A stretch of 64,000 nucleotides of DNA. Origin: Clostridiales bacterium (lineage in GTDB: Bacteria; Bacillota; Clostridia; Christensenellales; UBA1242). The stretch covers positions 310,001 to 374,000 of the forward strand of contig DOEE01000003.1 of the NCBI GenBank assembly GCA_003524095.1, read 5' to 3'. How positions within the stretch are numbered: the stretch's first letter is position 1; every line of letters begins with the position of its first letter. The position numbers were made by a program, and so were the translations under genes. The notes under the pieces are model-generated. The model had not been told where the DNA came from. It did no database searches and was given only the letters and a program-made list of their open reading frames with translations. Positions 18,313 through 25,781 of the stretch are shown here, piece by piece.

Positions 18313-18350
18313 GTGAACCTTGGCAATATGTGCAAAGGTTCACTCTTTTG
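18313..18350 (+). terminator. Terminator of the 328-residue unknown gene
   Basis: GTGAACCTT (18313-18321) pairs with AAGGTTCAC (18335-18343), followed by TCTTTTG. Confidence 0.75.
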
Positions 18351-18433
18351 TAAAATAATATTTTTTGGCAAATTTGCTAAAAAGACTTGATTTTTGGTCA
18401 AATATATATTATATTATATATAGCATAAATAAT

Positions 18434-18470
18434 AATAGAGTATGAAACTTGTTTGACGACTCTATTTTTT
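18434..18470 (+). terminator. Second terminator-like hairpin before rpmG
   Basis: AATAGAGT (18434-18441) pairs with ACTCTATT (18459-18466), with AAAC/GTTT inside, followed by TTTT. It may back up the hairpin at 18313, or end a very short transcript from the AT-rich stretch just upstream. Confidence 0.55.
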
Positions 18471-18482
18471 ATTGTAAAGATA

Positions 18483-18512
18483 TTGACAAATTATCTGTCC
18501 TTATGCTAAAAT
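18483..18512 (+). promoter_or_regulatory. rpmG-secE-nusG promoter
   Basis: TTGACA (18483-18488), 18-nt spacer, TAAAAT (18507-18512) with extended -10 TGC. Confidence 0.85.
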
Positions 18513-18552
18513 TGACTGGCAAAGTTAAATACCTATCAGAAGGAGAATTGTA

Positions 18553-18702
18553 ATGAGAGATAATATTATTATTGCTTGTACAGAATGTAAACAAAGAAAT
18601 TACGATAGTCAAAAGAATAAGAAAAACGACCCAGACAGAATCGAAGTTAAAAAGTATTGTAAGTTCTGCAAAAAACATACTGTTCACAAAGAAACAAAAT
18701 AA
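18553..18702 (+). CDS. rpmG: 50S ribosomal protein L33
   Basis: This 49-residue zinc-type L33 begins MRDNIIIACTECKQRNY. It keeps both Cys pairs, CTEC and CKFC, and the RIEVKKYCKFCKKHT ending. L33 binds near the E site of the 50S subunit. AGAAGGAGAA precedes the ATG. The order rpmG-secE-nusG-rplK-rplA is the standard Firmicutes arrangement, with 27 nt to the secE start. Confidence 0.97.
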   Translation: MRDNIIIACTECKQRNYDSQKNKKNDPDRIEVKKYCKFCKKHTVHKETK

Positions 18703-18729
18703 AAATATATTTTTAAGGGAAGTTTGAAT

Positions 18730-19047
18730 ATGGCTAAAAAAAATGTACAGCCTGTAGAGTCTGATGTAGAAATCATTACTCCAGATGCTAAAAATAAACA
18801 ACTTAAGAAAAACGACAAAGTAGACAACAAACAAAAGAAAAATGCAAAAAAGAATAAATCTGACAAAAAGTCTTTGAAGCGTAAAGCAAGTGAAGTTTGG
18901 AGCGAACTTAAAAAAGTATCGAGACCTTCGTTTGGCACTGTTTGTAAGAATACTTGTGTAGTTATTGCGGTAGTTGCAATCTGTACACTTTTGCTTTTTG
19001 GTGTTGATAGATTATTTAGTTTGGTAAATAATGTGTTATTACCATAA
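18730..19047 (+). CDS. secE: Preprotein translocase subunit SecE
   Basis: SecE is the clamp subunit of the SecYEG protein-conducting channel. The family core is the C-terminal 50 residues: an amphipathic helix (ASEVWSELKKVSRPSFGTV) and one membrane helix (about residues 73-97). The ATG at 18730 lies 9 nt from AAGGGA; a TTG at 18724 is too close. At 105 residues it is longer than the usual 60-70 because of a very basic Lys-rich N-terminal extension of about 50 residues. Confidence 0.95.
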   Translation: MAKKNVQPVESDVEIITPDAKNKQLKKNDKVDNKQKKNAKKNKSDKKSLKRKASEVWSELKKVSRPSFGTVCKNTCVVIAVVAICTLLLFGVDRLFSLVNNVLLP

Positions 19048-19071
19048 AAAATACAATCAAGGAGTATTCTA

Positions 19072-19761
19072 ATGGAAAACGAAGAATTAAAAGATAATTT
19101 TGAAACATTGGAAACCGAGACTAACGACGAAAAAGAAATTGTTGAAAGTGCAGTTAGTGACCAAGCCATTGAAGCAGTTGTATCAACAGTTGGCAGTGGA
19201 AATCTAATAGATGATACTACCGAAAAAACTGTTGATAGCGAAATGGAAGAAGCAAAATGGTATGTTTTGCATACATTCTCGGGTTATGAAAATGTAGCCA
19301 AAGAAAATTTGGAAATAGTTAAAGATAAGTATAATTTGCAACATCGTATATTTGATATTGTTATCCCGATGGAAGATGTTGTCGAAGAAAAGAATGGAAA
19401 ACAAAAAATTGTTTCCAGAAAAGTTATGCCGGGTTATATTATTGTCAAAATGATTTATGGCGATGATATTTGGCATGCAGTTACTCGTACTAGGGGTATT
19501 ACTGGATTTGTTGGACCAAAAGGTCGTCCACTTCCACTCACTGACGAAGAAATTCGCAAGATGAGACTCGAAAAGAACACTGTTGTTGATATTACAATTA
19601 GTGAAAATGACAAGGTTGAAGTTTTGGACGGTGCTTTGAACGGTTTTGTTGGAACAGTTATTGCTGTTGATAGAGAAAATGCAAAACTCAAAGTTATGGT
19701 TGAAATGTTTGGTAGAGATACTCCAGTTGATTTAAACTTAGACCAAGTACGAAAGATTTAA
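19072..19761 (+). CDS. nusG: Transcription termination/antitermination factor NusG
   Basis: NusG binds RNA polymerase through its NGN domain and modulates elongation, pausing and coupling to ribosomes. The NGN domain starts at AKWYVLHTFSGYE (about residue 61), and the KOW domain (EVLDGALNGFVGTV) is near residue 180. At 229 residues it is about 50 longer than usual because of an acidic N-terminal extension (residues 1-58). AAGGAG is 8 nt before the ATG. It lies between secE and the L1-type leader of rplK. Confidence 0.98.
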   Translation: MENEELKDNFETLETETNDEKEIVESAVSDQAIEAVVSTVGSGNLIDDTTEKTVDSEMEEAKWYVLHTFSGYENVAKENLEIVKDKYNLQHRIFDIVIPMEDVVEEKNGKQKIVSRKVMPGYIIVKMIYGDDIWHAVTRTRGITGFVGPKGRPLPLTDEEIRKMRLEKNTVVDITISENDKVEVLDGALNGFVGTVIAVDRENAKLKVMVEMFGRDTPVDLNLDQVRKI

Positions 19762-19795
19762 TTTGATTTTATATGATTTTATCATTTAAAATATA

Positions 19796-19839
19796 GTGGG
19801 AGAAATGTAAATTTTATTCATGCATTTCACTTATACCAC
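19796..19839 (+). promoter_or_regulatory. L1-binding mRNA site upstream of rplK
   Basis: GTGG/CCAC (19796-19799 with 19836-19839), a 5-nt bulge (TTATA), then GAGAAATG pairing with CATTTCAC (A.A mismatch at the second pair). GUGGGAG and AUACCAC match the L1 site of 23S rRNA (E. coli GGUGGGAG and AAAUACCACC). By homology, free L1 represses the operon here. The rplK AGGAGG site is 20 nt downstream. Confidence 0.8.
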
Positions 19840-19871
19840 ATATGCCAATATATAATGGCAGGAGGAAAAAA

Positions 19872-20300
19872 ATGGCAGAGAAAAAAGTTACAGCAGTTGT
19901 AAAATTGCAATTACAAGCAGGAAAGGCTACAGCAGCACCTCCAGTAGGTAGCGTTCTTGGACCTTACGGAATTCAACTTCCTTCTTTCGTTAAAGACTTT
20001 AACGACAAGACTAAGGACAAAGTTGGATTTGTTATTCCAGTTGTTGTTACAATTTACGCTGATAGATCATTTACATTTGTGCTAAAAACTCCACCAGCAG
20101 CGGTATTGATTAAGAAAGCTTGCGGAATTGAAAGTGGTTCGGCAAATTCTATCAAAACCAAAGTTGCTAAGATTACAAAAGCACAAGTAAAAGCAATCGC
20201 AGAAGAAAAAATGCCTGACCTTAATGCAGCAAATCTTGAGACCGCTATGAGCATGATCGAAGGAACTTGCAGAAGCATGGGTGTTACGGTAGTTGATTAA
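19872..20300 (+). CDS. rplK: 50S ribosomal protein L11
   Basis: L11 forms the GTPase-associated centre with the 1070 region of 23S rRNA and is needed for RelA activation. The ATG at 19872 (MAEKKVTAVVKLQLQAGKA) follows AGGAGG; an earlier in-frame ATG lacks a site. The length of 142 fits. PPVGSVLGPYG and the C-terminal RNA-binding block GTCRSMGVTV are clear. GUGGGAG of the second L1 site begins at the base after the stop codon. Confidence 0.98.
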   Translation: MAEKKVTAVVKLQLQAGKATAAPPVGSVLGPYGIQLPSFVKDFNDKTKDKVGFVIPVVVTIYADRSFTFVLKTPPAAVLIKKACGIESGSANSIKTKVAKITKAQVKAIAEEKMPDLNAANLETAMSMIEGTCRSMGVTVVD

Positions 20301-20345
20301 GTGGGAGAATAAAAATTTTAGTTGTAATTTATTCACTAAAACCAC
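20301..20345 (+). promoter_or_regulatory. Second L1-binding mRNA site, over the rplA ribosome site
   Basis: GTGG/CCAC (20301-20304 with 20342-20345), a 5-nt bulge (TAAAA), then GAGAATAAA pairing with TTTATTCAC (same A.A mismatch). Three pairs differ from the copy upstream of rplK but stay complementary. CCAC is followed at once by AAGGAG of rplA, so L1 binding would mask it. Confidence 0.8.
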
Positions 20346-20360
20346 AAGGAGAAGAAAAAT

Positions 20361-21041
20361 ATGAAGAAAGGTAAAAGATACATAGAGTCTGCTAAATTAG
20401 TAGACAAAGCTACTTTGTATACAGTAGCTGATGCGCTAGACCTAGCTGTTAAGACCGCAAGTGCAAAGTTTGATGAAACTGTTGAACTTCACGTTAAGCT
20501 TGGTGTAGACGGAAGAAACGCTGACCAACAAGTAAGAGGCGTTGTTGTATTGCCACACGGAACTGGTAAATCTAAGAAAATCTTGGTTTTTGCCAAAGGT
20601 GACAATGCTGATATTGCAACCAAAGCAGGAGCCGACTTCGTTGGCGCTGAAGACATGGTTCAAAAGATTCAAACTCAAAACTGGTTCGGTTTTGATGTCT
20701 GCGTTACTACACCAGACATGATGCCAGTTATTGGTAGAATTGCTAAGGTATTAGGACCAAAAGGTCTTATGCCAAACCCAAAGAGTGGTACTGTTACAAC
20801 TGACCTTGCTAAGGCTATTGCCGAAATCAAGGCTGGTAAAGTTGAATATAGACTTGACAAAAACAATATCGTTCACGTAATGATTGGTAAAGTTTCATTT
20901 GGTGCAGACAAACTTGCTGAAAACCTAAAAGTTGTTATGGATGCTATAATCAAAGCAAAACCAGCAGCTGCTAAGGGTACTTATATCAAATCAGTTTCAG
21001 TGTCTTCAACAATGGGACCTGGTATCAAAGTTCAATACTAA
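20361..21041 (+). CDS. rplA: 50S ribosomal protein L1
   Basis: L1 forms the mobile L1 stalk that moves deacylated tRNA out of the E site, and it is a translational repressor of its own operon in many bacteria. The protein starts MKKGKRYIESAKLVDK and has the family blocks LPHGTGKSKKILVFAKG, GPKGLMPNPKSGTVT and STMGPGIKV. The 226-residue length is standard. Its AAGGAG site is directly against the second L1-site hairpin. A strong terminator follows, so rplJ-rplL is a separate unit here. Confidence 0.99.
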   Translation: MKKGKRYIESAKLVDKATLYTVADALDLAVKTASAKFDETVELHVKLGVDGRNADQQVRGVVVLPHGTGKSKKILVFAKGDNADIATKAGADFVGAEDMVQKIQTQNWFGFDVCVTTPDMMPVIGRIAKVLGPKGLMPNPKSGTVTTDLAKAIAEIKAGKVEYRLDKNNIVHVMIGKVSFGADKLAENLKVVMDAIIKAKPAAAKGTYIKSVSVSSTMGPGIKVQY

Positions 21042-21048
21042 TAAAAAA

Positions 21049-21073
21049 ATCCAAGTTATCTTGGATTTTTTTG
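21049..21073 (+). terminator. rplKA operon terminator
   Basis: ATCCAAG, TTAT loop, CTTGGAT (21049-21066), followed by seven T in all. Confidence 0.9.
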
Positions 21074-21208
21074 TACTATGCAAAGTTAAAATCATAGCCT
21101 TATTTGGTGTTATATTCAAGGTTTTGATTGTTTAAAATGTGATTTAAATTTCTTTGACACAAAAAAGCATTTTTGTGATATATGATATTTCTCAAAATAC
21201 TACATTTT

Positions 21209-21856
21209 TTAGTAGTATTCTCTTTGAGAAACATCTTTGACAAATTTGTCACCATGTTTGTCAAAACCAAATTTTGTATAGAGTGAATTTAGATTAAATT
21301 CGTTGCCGTCAAGGTCAATTGCTTCCAAAGTGATTTTTTGAATATTGTTTTCTTGCAAATAATTTTGGAAATTATCAAAACCTAGTCGCATAAGTCCGCA
21401 ACGTCTATATTCTTCGTTTGTGAAGTTCTTTTCAATTTCTGCATATTTAATTCCGTTTTTTGTCTTTTTTATCTGAGCTTCCAAATTATATATGCTGTTT
21501 TGTGTATCGTCAGATTTGTAGATATTTAGTGTAATATGGTCACCAGATTTCAAACCTTCGTGTGGTGCATTTTGTGGTTTGTTTGCGGAATACTCGGAAT
21601 TAATTCTATCTATAATCTCTGTTTTGGATAAATTTTCACAATCTTCCAAAACATGTCCAATTATTGTGGTCATCTTATCGTTTTTCATGTTTTGCATATA
21701 CAAAGCAAACAAAAATTCTCTATTAGATTTGCTTTGATATTCTTTGGAAATATCGTCGGATAGTGTTAGACTATCTACTTTTTCATGAGCATCAATAGTT
21801 AGAAGTAGTTCGCCCAATTTTTCATTTTTAGTTTTAATTTCAATATTTTTTGCCAT
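21209..21856 (-). CDS. GNAT-like acetyltransferase
   Basis: The C-terminal half looks like a GNAT N-acetyltransferase fold. EEYRRCGLMRLGFDNFQNYL resembles the acetyl-CoA-binding loop and helix, and ITLEAIDLDGNEFNLNSLYTKFGF the terminal strand/helix with its usual LYxKxGF. The N-terminal half (about 110 residues) matches nothing I recognise, and the substrate is unknown. The chosen ATG (MAKNIEIK) has GGAG 7 nt upstream; 20 further in-frame codons exist but lack a site. It is transcribed against the flow of the ribosomal genes, between rplA and an ABC-F gene. Confidence 0.65.
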   Translation of the reverse strand: MAKNIEIKTKNEKLGELLLTIDAHEKVDSLTLSDDISKEYQSKSNREFLFALYMQNMKNDKMTTIIGHVLEDCENLSKTEIIDRINSEYSANKPQNAPHEGLKSGDHITLNIYKSDDTQNSIYNLEAQIKKTKNGIKYAEIEKNFTNEEYRRCGLMRLGFDNFQNYLQENNIQKITLEAIDLDGNEFNLNSLYTKFGFDKHGDKFVKDVSQREYY

Positions 21857-21887
21857 ATTCAAACTCCACACATTACTTATTATATAT

Positions 21888-21916
21888 ATTTTAGCATAAA
21901 TTTTCCAAAAATGCAA
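21888..21916 (-). promoter_or_regulatory. Promoter of the GNAT-like gene
   Basis: On the minus strand: TTGCAT (21916-21911), 17-nt spacer, TAAAAT (21893-21888) with extended -10 TGC. Confidence 0.7.
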
Positions 21917-21997
21917 ATTTAAAATATATCCAATAATTTTACGCCATATATTTTTGTGTGGTTTGTCCGTTTATATCTTCGTAGTATGAGGAATAGA

Positions 21998-22026
21998 TTG
22001 ACATAATGGTTTTTTTTAGGTAAACT
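21998..22026 (+). promoter_or_regulatory. ABC-F gene promoter
   Basis: TTGACA (21998-22003), 17-nt spacer, TAAACT (22021-22026), 35 nt before the start codon. Confidence 0.7.
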
Positions 22027-22060
22027 AATTAAGTTAAAAAATATATTATTAGGAAAGATT

Positions 22061-23635
22061 ATGATACAAGTAAATAATGTTTGTGTGCAATTTGGTAGTC
22101 ACAAATTGTTTGATGAAGTTAATTTAAAATTTACAAAAGGCAATTGTTATGGAATAATTGGGGCTAATGGGGCAGGAAAATCCACATTCCTTAAGGTTCT
22201 TTCGGGGGAATTGCAACCACAAAAGGGCGAAGTAGTTGTTTCTCCGGGCGAGAGAATGTCTGTGCTTAACCAGAACCAAGAGGCCTTTAATGATTTCACA
22301 GTTATGGATACAGTTTTGCAAGGTCATCATAGACTTGTTGAGATTATGAAAGAAAAAGATGTGCTTTACGCAAAGCCAGATTTCAACGAAGAAGATGGCA
22401 TGAAAGCAGCCGAACTCGAAGCAGAATTTGCCGAACTTGGTGGTTGGGAAGCAGAAAGCGATGCTGGGATATTGCTTAATGGCTTGGGAGTGGACACATC
22501 ACTTCACTATAGTATGATGGGTTCACTTGATGCACCTATTAAAGTCAAAGTTTTGCTTGCACAAGCACTTTTTGGAAATCCAGATATCTTGATACTTGAC
22601 GAGCCTACAAACAACTTGGATATAAAATCTGTTAGATGGCTCGAAGAATTCCTTATTAATTTTGAAAATATATTGATTATTGTTTCACATAACAGACATT
22701 TTCTCAATAATGTTTGTACACATATTTGTGATGTGGATTATGGAAAAATCAATATTTATCTTGGAAACTATGATTTTTGGTACGAAACTAGCCAACTTAT
22801 GCTAAGACAACAAAAAGAAGCCAACAAAAAAGCAGAAGCAAGAGCCAAAGAACTTCAAGAATTTATTGCAAGATTTTCGGCTAATGCAAGCAAAAGTCGT
22901 CAAGCAACTAGTCGAAAGAAAGAACTAGAAAAACTTACTATTAACGATATTAAACCTAGTACAAGAAAATATCCATACATAAATTTTGAGATGGATAGGG
23001 AAGCGGGTAATGATATTTTGATGGTTGAAAATCTCACAAAACCGGGCGTGTTTGAAAATGTTAGTTTTGTTGTAAACAAAAATGACAAAATTGGCATTGT
23101 GAGTGACAAGTCTACAACAATAAGTGCTTTGTTTAATATAATTGCAGGACTTGACAAGGATTATACTGGCACTGTCAAATGGGGGAAAACTATAACTTAT
23201 TCATATCTTCCACAAAACTTCAATTCTTATTTTGATAATTGCGATTTGACACTTGTAGATTGGCTTGGTCAGTTCTCCAAAGAAAAAGAACAAACTTATT
23301 TGCGTTCGTGGCTTGGCAGAATGTTATTCTCTGGTGAAGAGGGATTAAAGAAAGCCAAAGTTATTTCGGGTGGCGAAAAAGTTAGATGTATGCTTGCAAA
23401 GATGATGCTTACATCTGGCAATCTACTAATATTTGACGAACCTACAAATCACCTTGATTTGGAAAGTATCACTGCACTTAACAAAGGACTTATTAATTAC
23501 AAAGGAAACTTGTTACTTACATCTCACGACCAAGAACTTATGCAAACTGTATGTAATAGAATTATTAAAATCACTGACAAGAAAGTATTTGACAAAGCAA
23601 TCACCTATGATGAGTTTATTGATAGCGAACTTTAA
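22061..23635 (+). CDS. ABC-F family ATPase (YkpA/YbiT-like)
   Basis: ABC-F proteins are soluble twin-ATPase factors that act on ribosomes; YkpA/YbiT-type members are thought to be translation factors. NBD1 has Walker A GANGAGKST (34-42) and Walker B ILILDEPTNNLD. The interdomain linker, rich in Lys/Glu, is near 245-310. NBD2 has signature SGGEK (436-440) and Walker B LLIFDEPTNHLD. The other pair of motifs has decayed: the NBD1 signature reads SLDAPIK (155-161) and the NBD2 Walker A reads SDKSTT (348-353). No membrane helix is present, so it is not a transporter. It has its own promoter; resistance function cannot be judged. Confidence 0.93.
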   Translation: MIQVNNVCVQFGSHKLFDEVNLKFTKGNCYGIIGANGAGKSTFLKVLSGELQPQKGEVVVSPGERMSVLNQNQEAFNDFTVMDTVLQGHHRLVEIMKEKDVLYAKPDFNEEDGMKAAELEAEFAELGGWEAESDAGILLNGLGVDTSLHYSMMGSLDAPIKVKVLLAQALFGNPDILILDEPTNNLDIKSVRWLEEFLINFENILIIVSHNRHFLNNVCTHICDVDYGKINIYLGNYDFWYETSQLMLRQQKEANKKAEARAKELQEFIARFSANASKSRQATSRKKELEKLTINDIKPSTRKYPYINFEMDREAGNDILMVENLTKPGVFENVSFVVNKNDKIGIVSDKSTTISALFNIIAGLDKDYTGTVKWGKTITYSYLPQNFNSYFDNCDLTLVDWLGQFSKEKEQTYLRSWLGRMLFSGEEGLKKAKVISGGEKVRCMLAKMMLTSGNLLIFDEPTNHLDLESITALNKGLINYKGNLLLTSHDQELMQTVCNRIIKITDKKVFDKAITYDEFIDSEL

Positions 23636-23682
23636 AAATTATTAAAAATTTTCGCTTTTTTCAAAAAAAACGGAATAAACTA

Positions 23683-23711
23683 TTGACAATGATTACTTTA
23701 TTAGTTATAAT
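23683..23711 (+). promoter_or_regulatory. rplJL promoter
   Basis: TTGACA (23683-23688), 17-nt spacer, TATAAT (23706-23711): a perfect consensus promoter. Confidence 0.95.
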
Positions 23712-23737
23712 ATTTAACGAAAATAGAATATTAATTA

Positions 23738-23847
23738 TGCCTAAGACAGCAAGTGGTTTCGACCATAAGTAATTAATTTACGCTTGCCGAGGAAGATCGA
23801 GTTTGAAATTTTCATCTCATGTCTTTGGCATGAGATGTTTTGTTTTT
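23738..23847 (+). promoter_or_regulatory. L10 leader with attenuator
   Basis: The CCTAAGACAGCAAGTGG and GCTTGCCGAGGA blocks (23749-23792) are the Firmicutes L10(L12)4-binding leader. CATCTCATG/CATGAGATG (23813-23837), followed by TTTTGTTTTT, is the intrinsic terminator. By homology, L10-L12 binding favours termination and so limits rplJL expression. Confidence 0.9.
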
Positions 23848-23872
23848 AAAAAACTTGATGGAGGATAATATT

Positions 23873-24361
23873 TTGAGCGCTAATTTAGAATTAAAGAAAG
23901 AATTAGTAGAAGACATCAAATCTAAACTAAGTGAAGCAAAATCTATCATATTTGTAGATTATCGTGGAATTACAGTTTCTGAAGACACAGCTCTAAGAAA
24001 GGAATTTAGAGAAAATAATGTTACTTACAAAGTTTTCAAAAATAGACTTTTGACTCGTGCTTTAGAAGATCTTGGAATTACTGGCTATGATGCAAATATG
24101 TTTGAAGGCACAACTGCTGTTGCTTTTAGTACAGACGAAGTTGCTCCTGCTAAAATTTTCTGCAAACATTCAAAAGACTTAAACAAAATGGCTGTTAAAT
24201 TTGGTATTGTTAACGGTCAAATCATGAACAAAGACCAAGTAGAAGAATTGTCTAAAATACCTTCAAAAGATGTTCTTATTGCTATGCTTCTTGGTACTCT
24301 TAATGCTCCAGTATCTGCTTTGGCAAGAGCATTAAATGCAATAGCTGAAAAACAAAATTAA
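23873..24361 (+). CDS. rplJ: 50S ribosomal protein L10
   Basis: L10 anchors the L7/L12 dimers at the stalk base. A TTG start at 23873 (MSANLELKKELVEDIKSKL) lies 8 nt after GGAGG; further upstream codons fall inside the attenuator. It is 162 residues long, with the family blocks SIIFVDYRGITV, YKVFKNRLL and the C-terminal L12-binding helix ALARALNAIAEKQ. It is expressed with rplL (31 nt downstream) from a perfect promoter through the L10 leader. Confidence 0.97.
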   Translation: MSANLELKKELVEDIKSKLSEAKSIIFVDYRGITVSEDTALRKEFRENNVTYKVFKNRLLTRALEDLGITGYDANMFEGTTAVAFSTDEVAPAKIFCKHSKDLNKMAVKFGIVNGQIMNKDQVEELSKIPSKDVLIAMLLGTLNAPVSALARALNAIAEKQN

Positions 24362-24392
24362 TTAAAATAAAAAAATTTAAGGAGAAATTAAA

Positions 24393-24767
24393 ATGGCTGA
24401 TTTAAAATCATTTGTTGAAGAAATCAAAAAACTTTCTGTAATGGAAGTAAGCGAATTAGTAAAAATGTTAGAAGAAGAATTTGGAGTTAGTGCTGCTGCC
24501 CCTGTAGCTGTTATGGGAGCTGGTGCTGGTGCTGCTGCTCCAGTTGCTGAAGAAAAGAGCGAATTCACAGTAGTTCTTAAAGAAGCAGGCGCAAACAAAA
24601 TTGCTGTTATCAAGATTGTTAAAGAACTTACAGGTCTTGGTCTAGGCGAAGCAAAAGCATTGGTTGACGGAGCTCCTAAGGAATTGAAACAAAACGTTCC
24701 TGCTGAAGAAGCTAAAGAAATCGAAGCTAAACTTAAAGAAGCTGGCGCTACTGTAGAACTTAAATAA
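24393..24767 (+). CDS. rplL: 50S ribosomal protein L7/L12
   Basis: L7/L12 is the flexible stalk protein that recruits and stimulates translational GTPases. It has an N-terminal dimerisation helix, an Ala/Gly hinge (residues 34-50) and the conserved C-terminal domain with KIAVIKIVKELTGLGLGEAKALV. The 124-residue length is normal. AAGGAG is 8 nt upstream. A terminator shared with the convergent rplI follows. rpoBC, usually next, is elsewhere. Confidence 0.99.
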   Translation: MADLKSFVEEIKKLSVMEVSELVKMLEEEFGVSAAAPVAVMGAGAGAAAPVAEEKSEFTVVLKEAGANKIAVIKIVKELTGLGLGEAKALVDGAPKELKQNVPAEEAKEIEAKLKEAGATVELK

Positions 24768-24781
24768 TTATCCATACAACA

Positions 24782-24815
24782 AAAAAAAGTTACCTAATTT
24801 AGGTAACTTTTTTTG
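24782..24815. terminator. Bidirectional terminator between rplL and rplI
   Basis: GTTACCTA (24789-24796), 3-nt loop, TAGGTAAC (24800-24807), flanked by A-run and T-run, so it works for both converging genes. Confidence 0.92.
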
Positions 24816-24816
24816 T

Positions 24817-25254
24817 TTAACTTTCGATGTTTACTTTGAGTTTAACTACCACAGTAGGGTGAAGTTTGACTTTGATATCATATAGTCCAATTGACTTAAT
24901 AGTATCAGTTTCAATTTTCTTCTTGTCAACAGAAATATTTAGTTTTGCTAGTTCTTCTGAAATTTCTTTGTTTGTGACCGAACCAAATACTTTTCCGTTA
25001 GCACCACATTTAACTTTGAGATTAAGTGTGGTTTTTTCAATTATTTTGCCAAGTTCAACCGCTTTTAGTCGTTCTTGTTCATCGTGATATGCCTTGGCTT
25101 CACGTGCTTGATTCGCTTCATTTAAATTTGACGAAGTACCAGCCTTTGCAATTCCTTGTGGAATCAAAAAGTTAAGAGCATAACCGTCGGAAATGTTAAT
25201 AACATCGCCTTTTTTGCCTTTGCCTTTGAGGTCTTTTAATAAAACTACTTTCAT
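24817..25254 (-). CDS. rplI: 50S ribosomal protein L9
   Basis: L9 is the elongated protein on the L1 side of the 50S subunit that affects frame maintenance. MKVVLLKDLKGKGKKGD and GYALNFLIPQGIA are the N-terminal RNA-binding signature. A connecting helix (about 40-75) and the C-terminal domain (FGSVTNKEI, DIKVKLHPTVVVKLKV) follow. The 145-residue length is normal. AAGGAG precedes the ATG. Here it is a single gene away from its usual rpsF-ssb-rpsR or dnaB neighbours. Confidence 0.97.
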   Translation of the reverse strand: MKVVLLKDLKGKGKKGDVINISDGYALNFLIPQGIAKAGTSSNLNEANQAREAKAYHDEQERLKAVELGKIIEKTTLNLKVKCGANGKVFGSVTNKEISEELAKLNISVDKKKIETDTIKSIGLYDIKVKLHPTVVVKLKVNIES

Positions 25255-25320
25255 ATGGATACTCCTTGAATAAATTATTTTGTATCTTAAACTTTGTGCG
25301 ATACTACATGTATTTTAAAT

Positions 25321-25349
25321 ATGATACGAAATATTTGAATTTATGTCAA
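25321..25349 (-). promoter_or_regulatory. rplI promoter
   Basis: On the minus strand: TTGACA (25349-25344), 17-nt spacer, TATCAT (25326-25321). Confidence 0.75.
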
Positions 25350-25431
25350 TCATATAAATACTTGTGCTTATTTATTTTTTGGATAAACAACTAATTTTTT
25401 GGAAATAATAACATCAAAAAGGAGATAAAAT

Positions 25432-25752
25432 ATGGATTTAAAATGCAAGAAACTTAATTGTAAATATAATAATGCTTGTGCTTGTATGAGTAAGGGGATA
25501 ATTATCAAAAGGTCTTGTGAGTGTGGAACTTTTGAACAAGACTGTGTGCGAGACGAAAAACAACATCAAGACATAAGCAAAAACATGTTTGAAGTCGCTC
25601 CCGAAATTCATCCTTTTAGACACAACAAAAATGTAAGCATTGAGTGTAAAGCAGAGTGCCTTTTTAATAATGATGGAGTCTGCAAAGCTAATGGCATAAG
25701 CGTTATGAATGGCAAAAATTCGGGTGTCTGTATTACAAATATTGAACCATGA
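25432..25752 (+). CDS. Cys-rich protein with two DUF1540-like repeats
   Basis: This 106-residue protein has two similar Cys-rich units, residues 2-36 (CKKLNCKYNNACACMSKGI) and about 68-102 (CKAECLFNNDGVCKANGIS). Each has the C-x4-C-x-N-x-C-x-A/S-x-G-I layout typical of DUF1540 domains in Firmicutes, often found alone or in pairs. Metal binding is likely but unproven. AAGGAG is 8 nt before the ATG, and a bidirectional terminator follows. The stop is TGA. No signal peptide is present. Confidence 0.8.
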   Translation: MDLKCKKLNCKYNNACACMSKGIIIKRSCECGTFEQDCVRDEKQHQDISKNMFEVAPEIHPFRHNKNVSIECKAECLFNNDGVCKANGISVMNGKNSGVCITNIEP

Positions 25753-25753
25753 A

Positions 25754-25781
25754 AAAATCCCTTTGAAATAAGGGATTTTTT
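25754..25781. terminator. Bidirectional terminator
   Basis: AATCCCTT (25756-25763), 6-nt loop, AAGGGATT (25770-25777), with flanking A-run and T-run, between the Cys-rich gene and the converging metallopeptidase gene. Confidence 0.9.

Noticed and set aside
18390..18470. Short sRNA gene before rpmG
   Set aside because: AT-rich promoter-like sequence and a terminator hairpin exist, but the product would be about 50 nt and simple read-through termination explains it as well.
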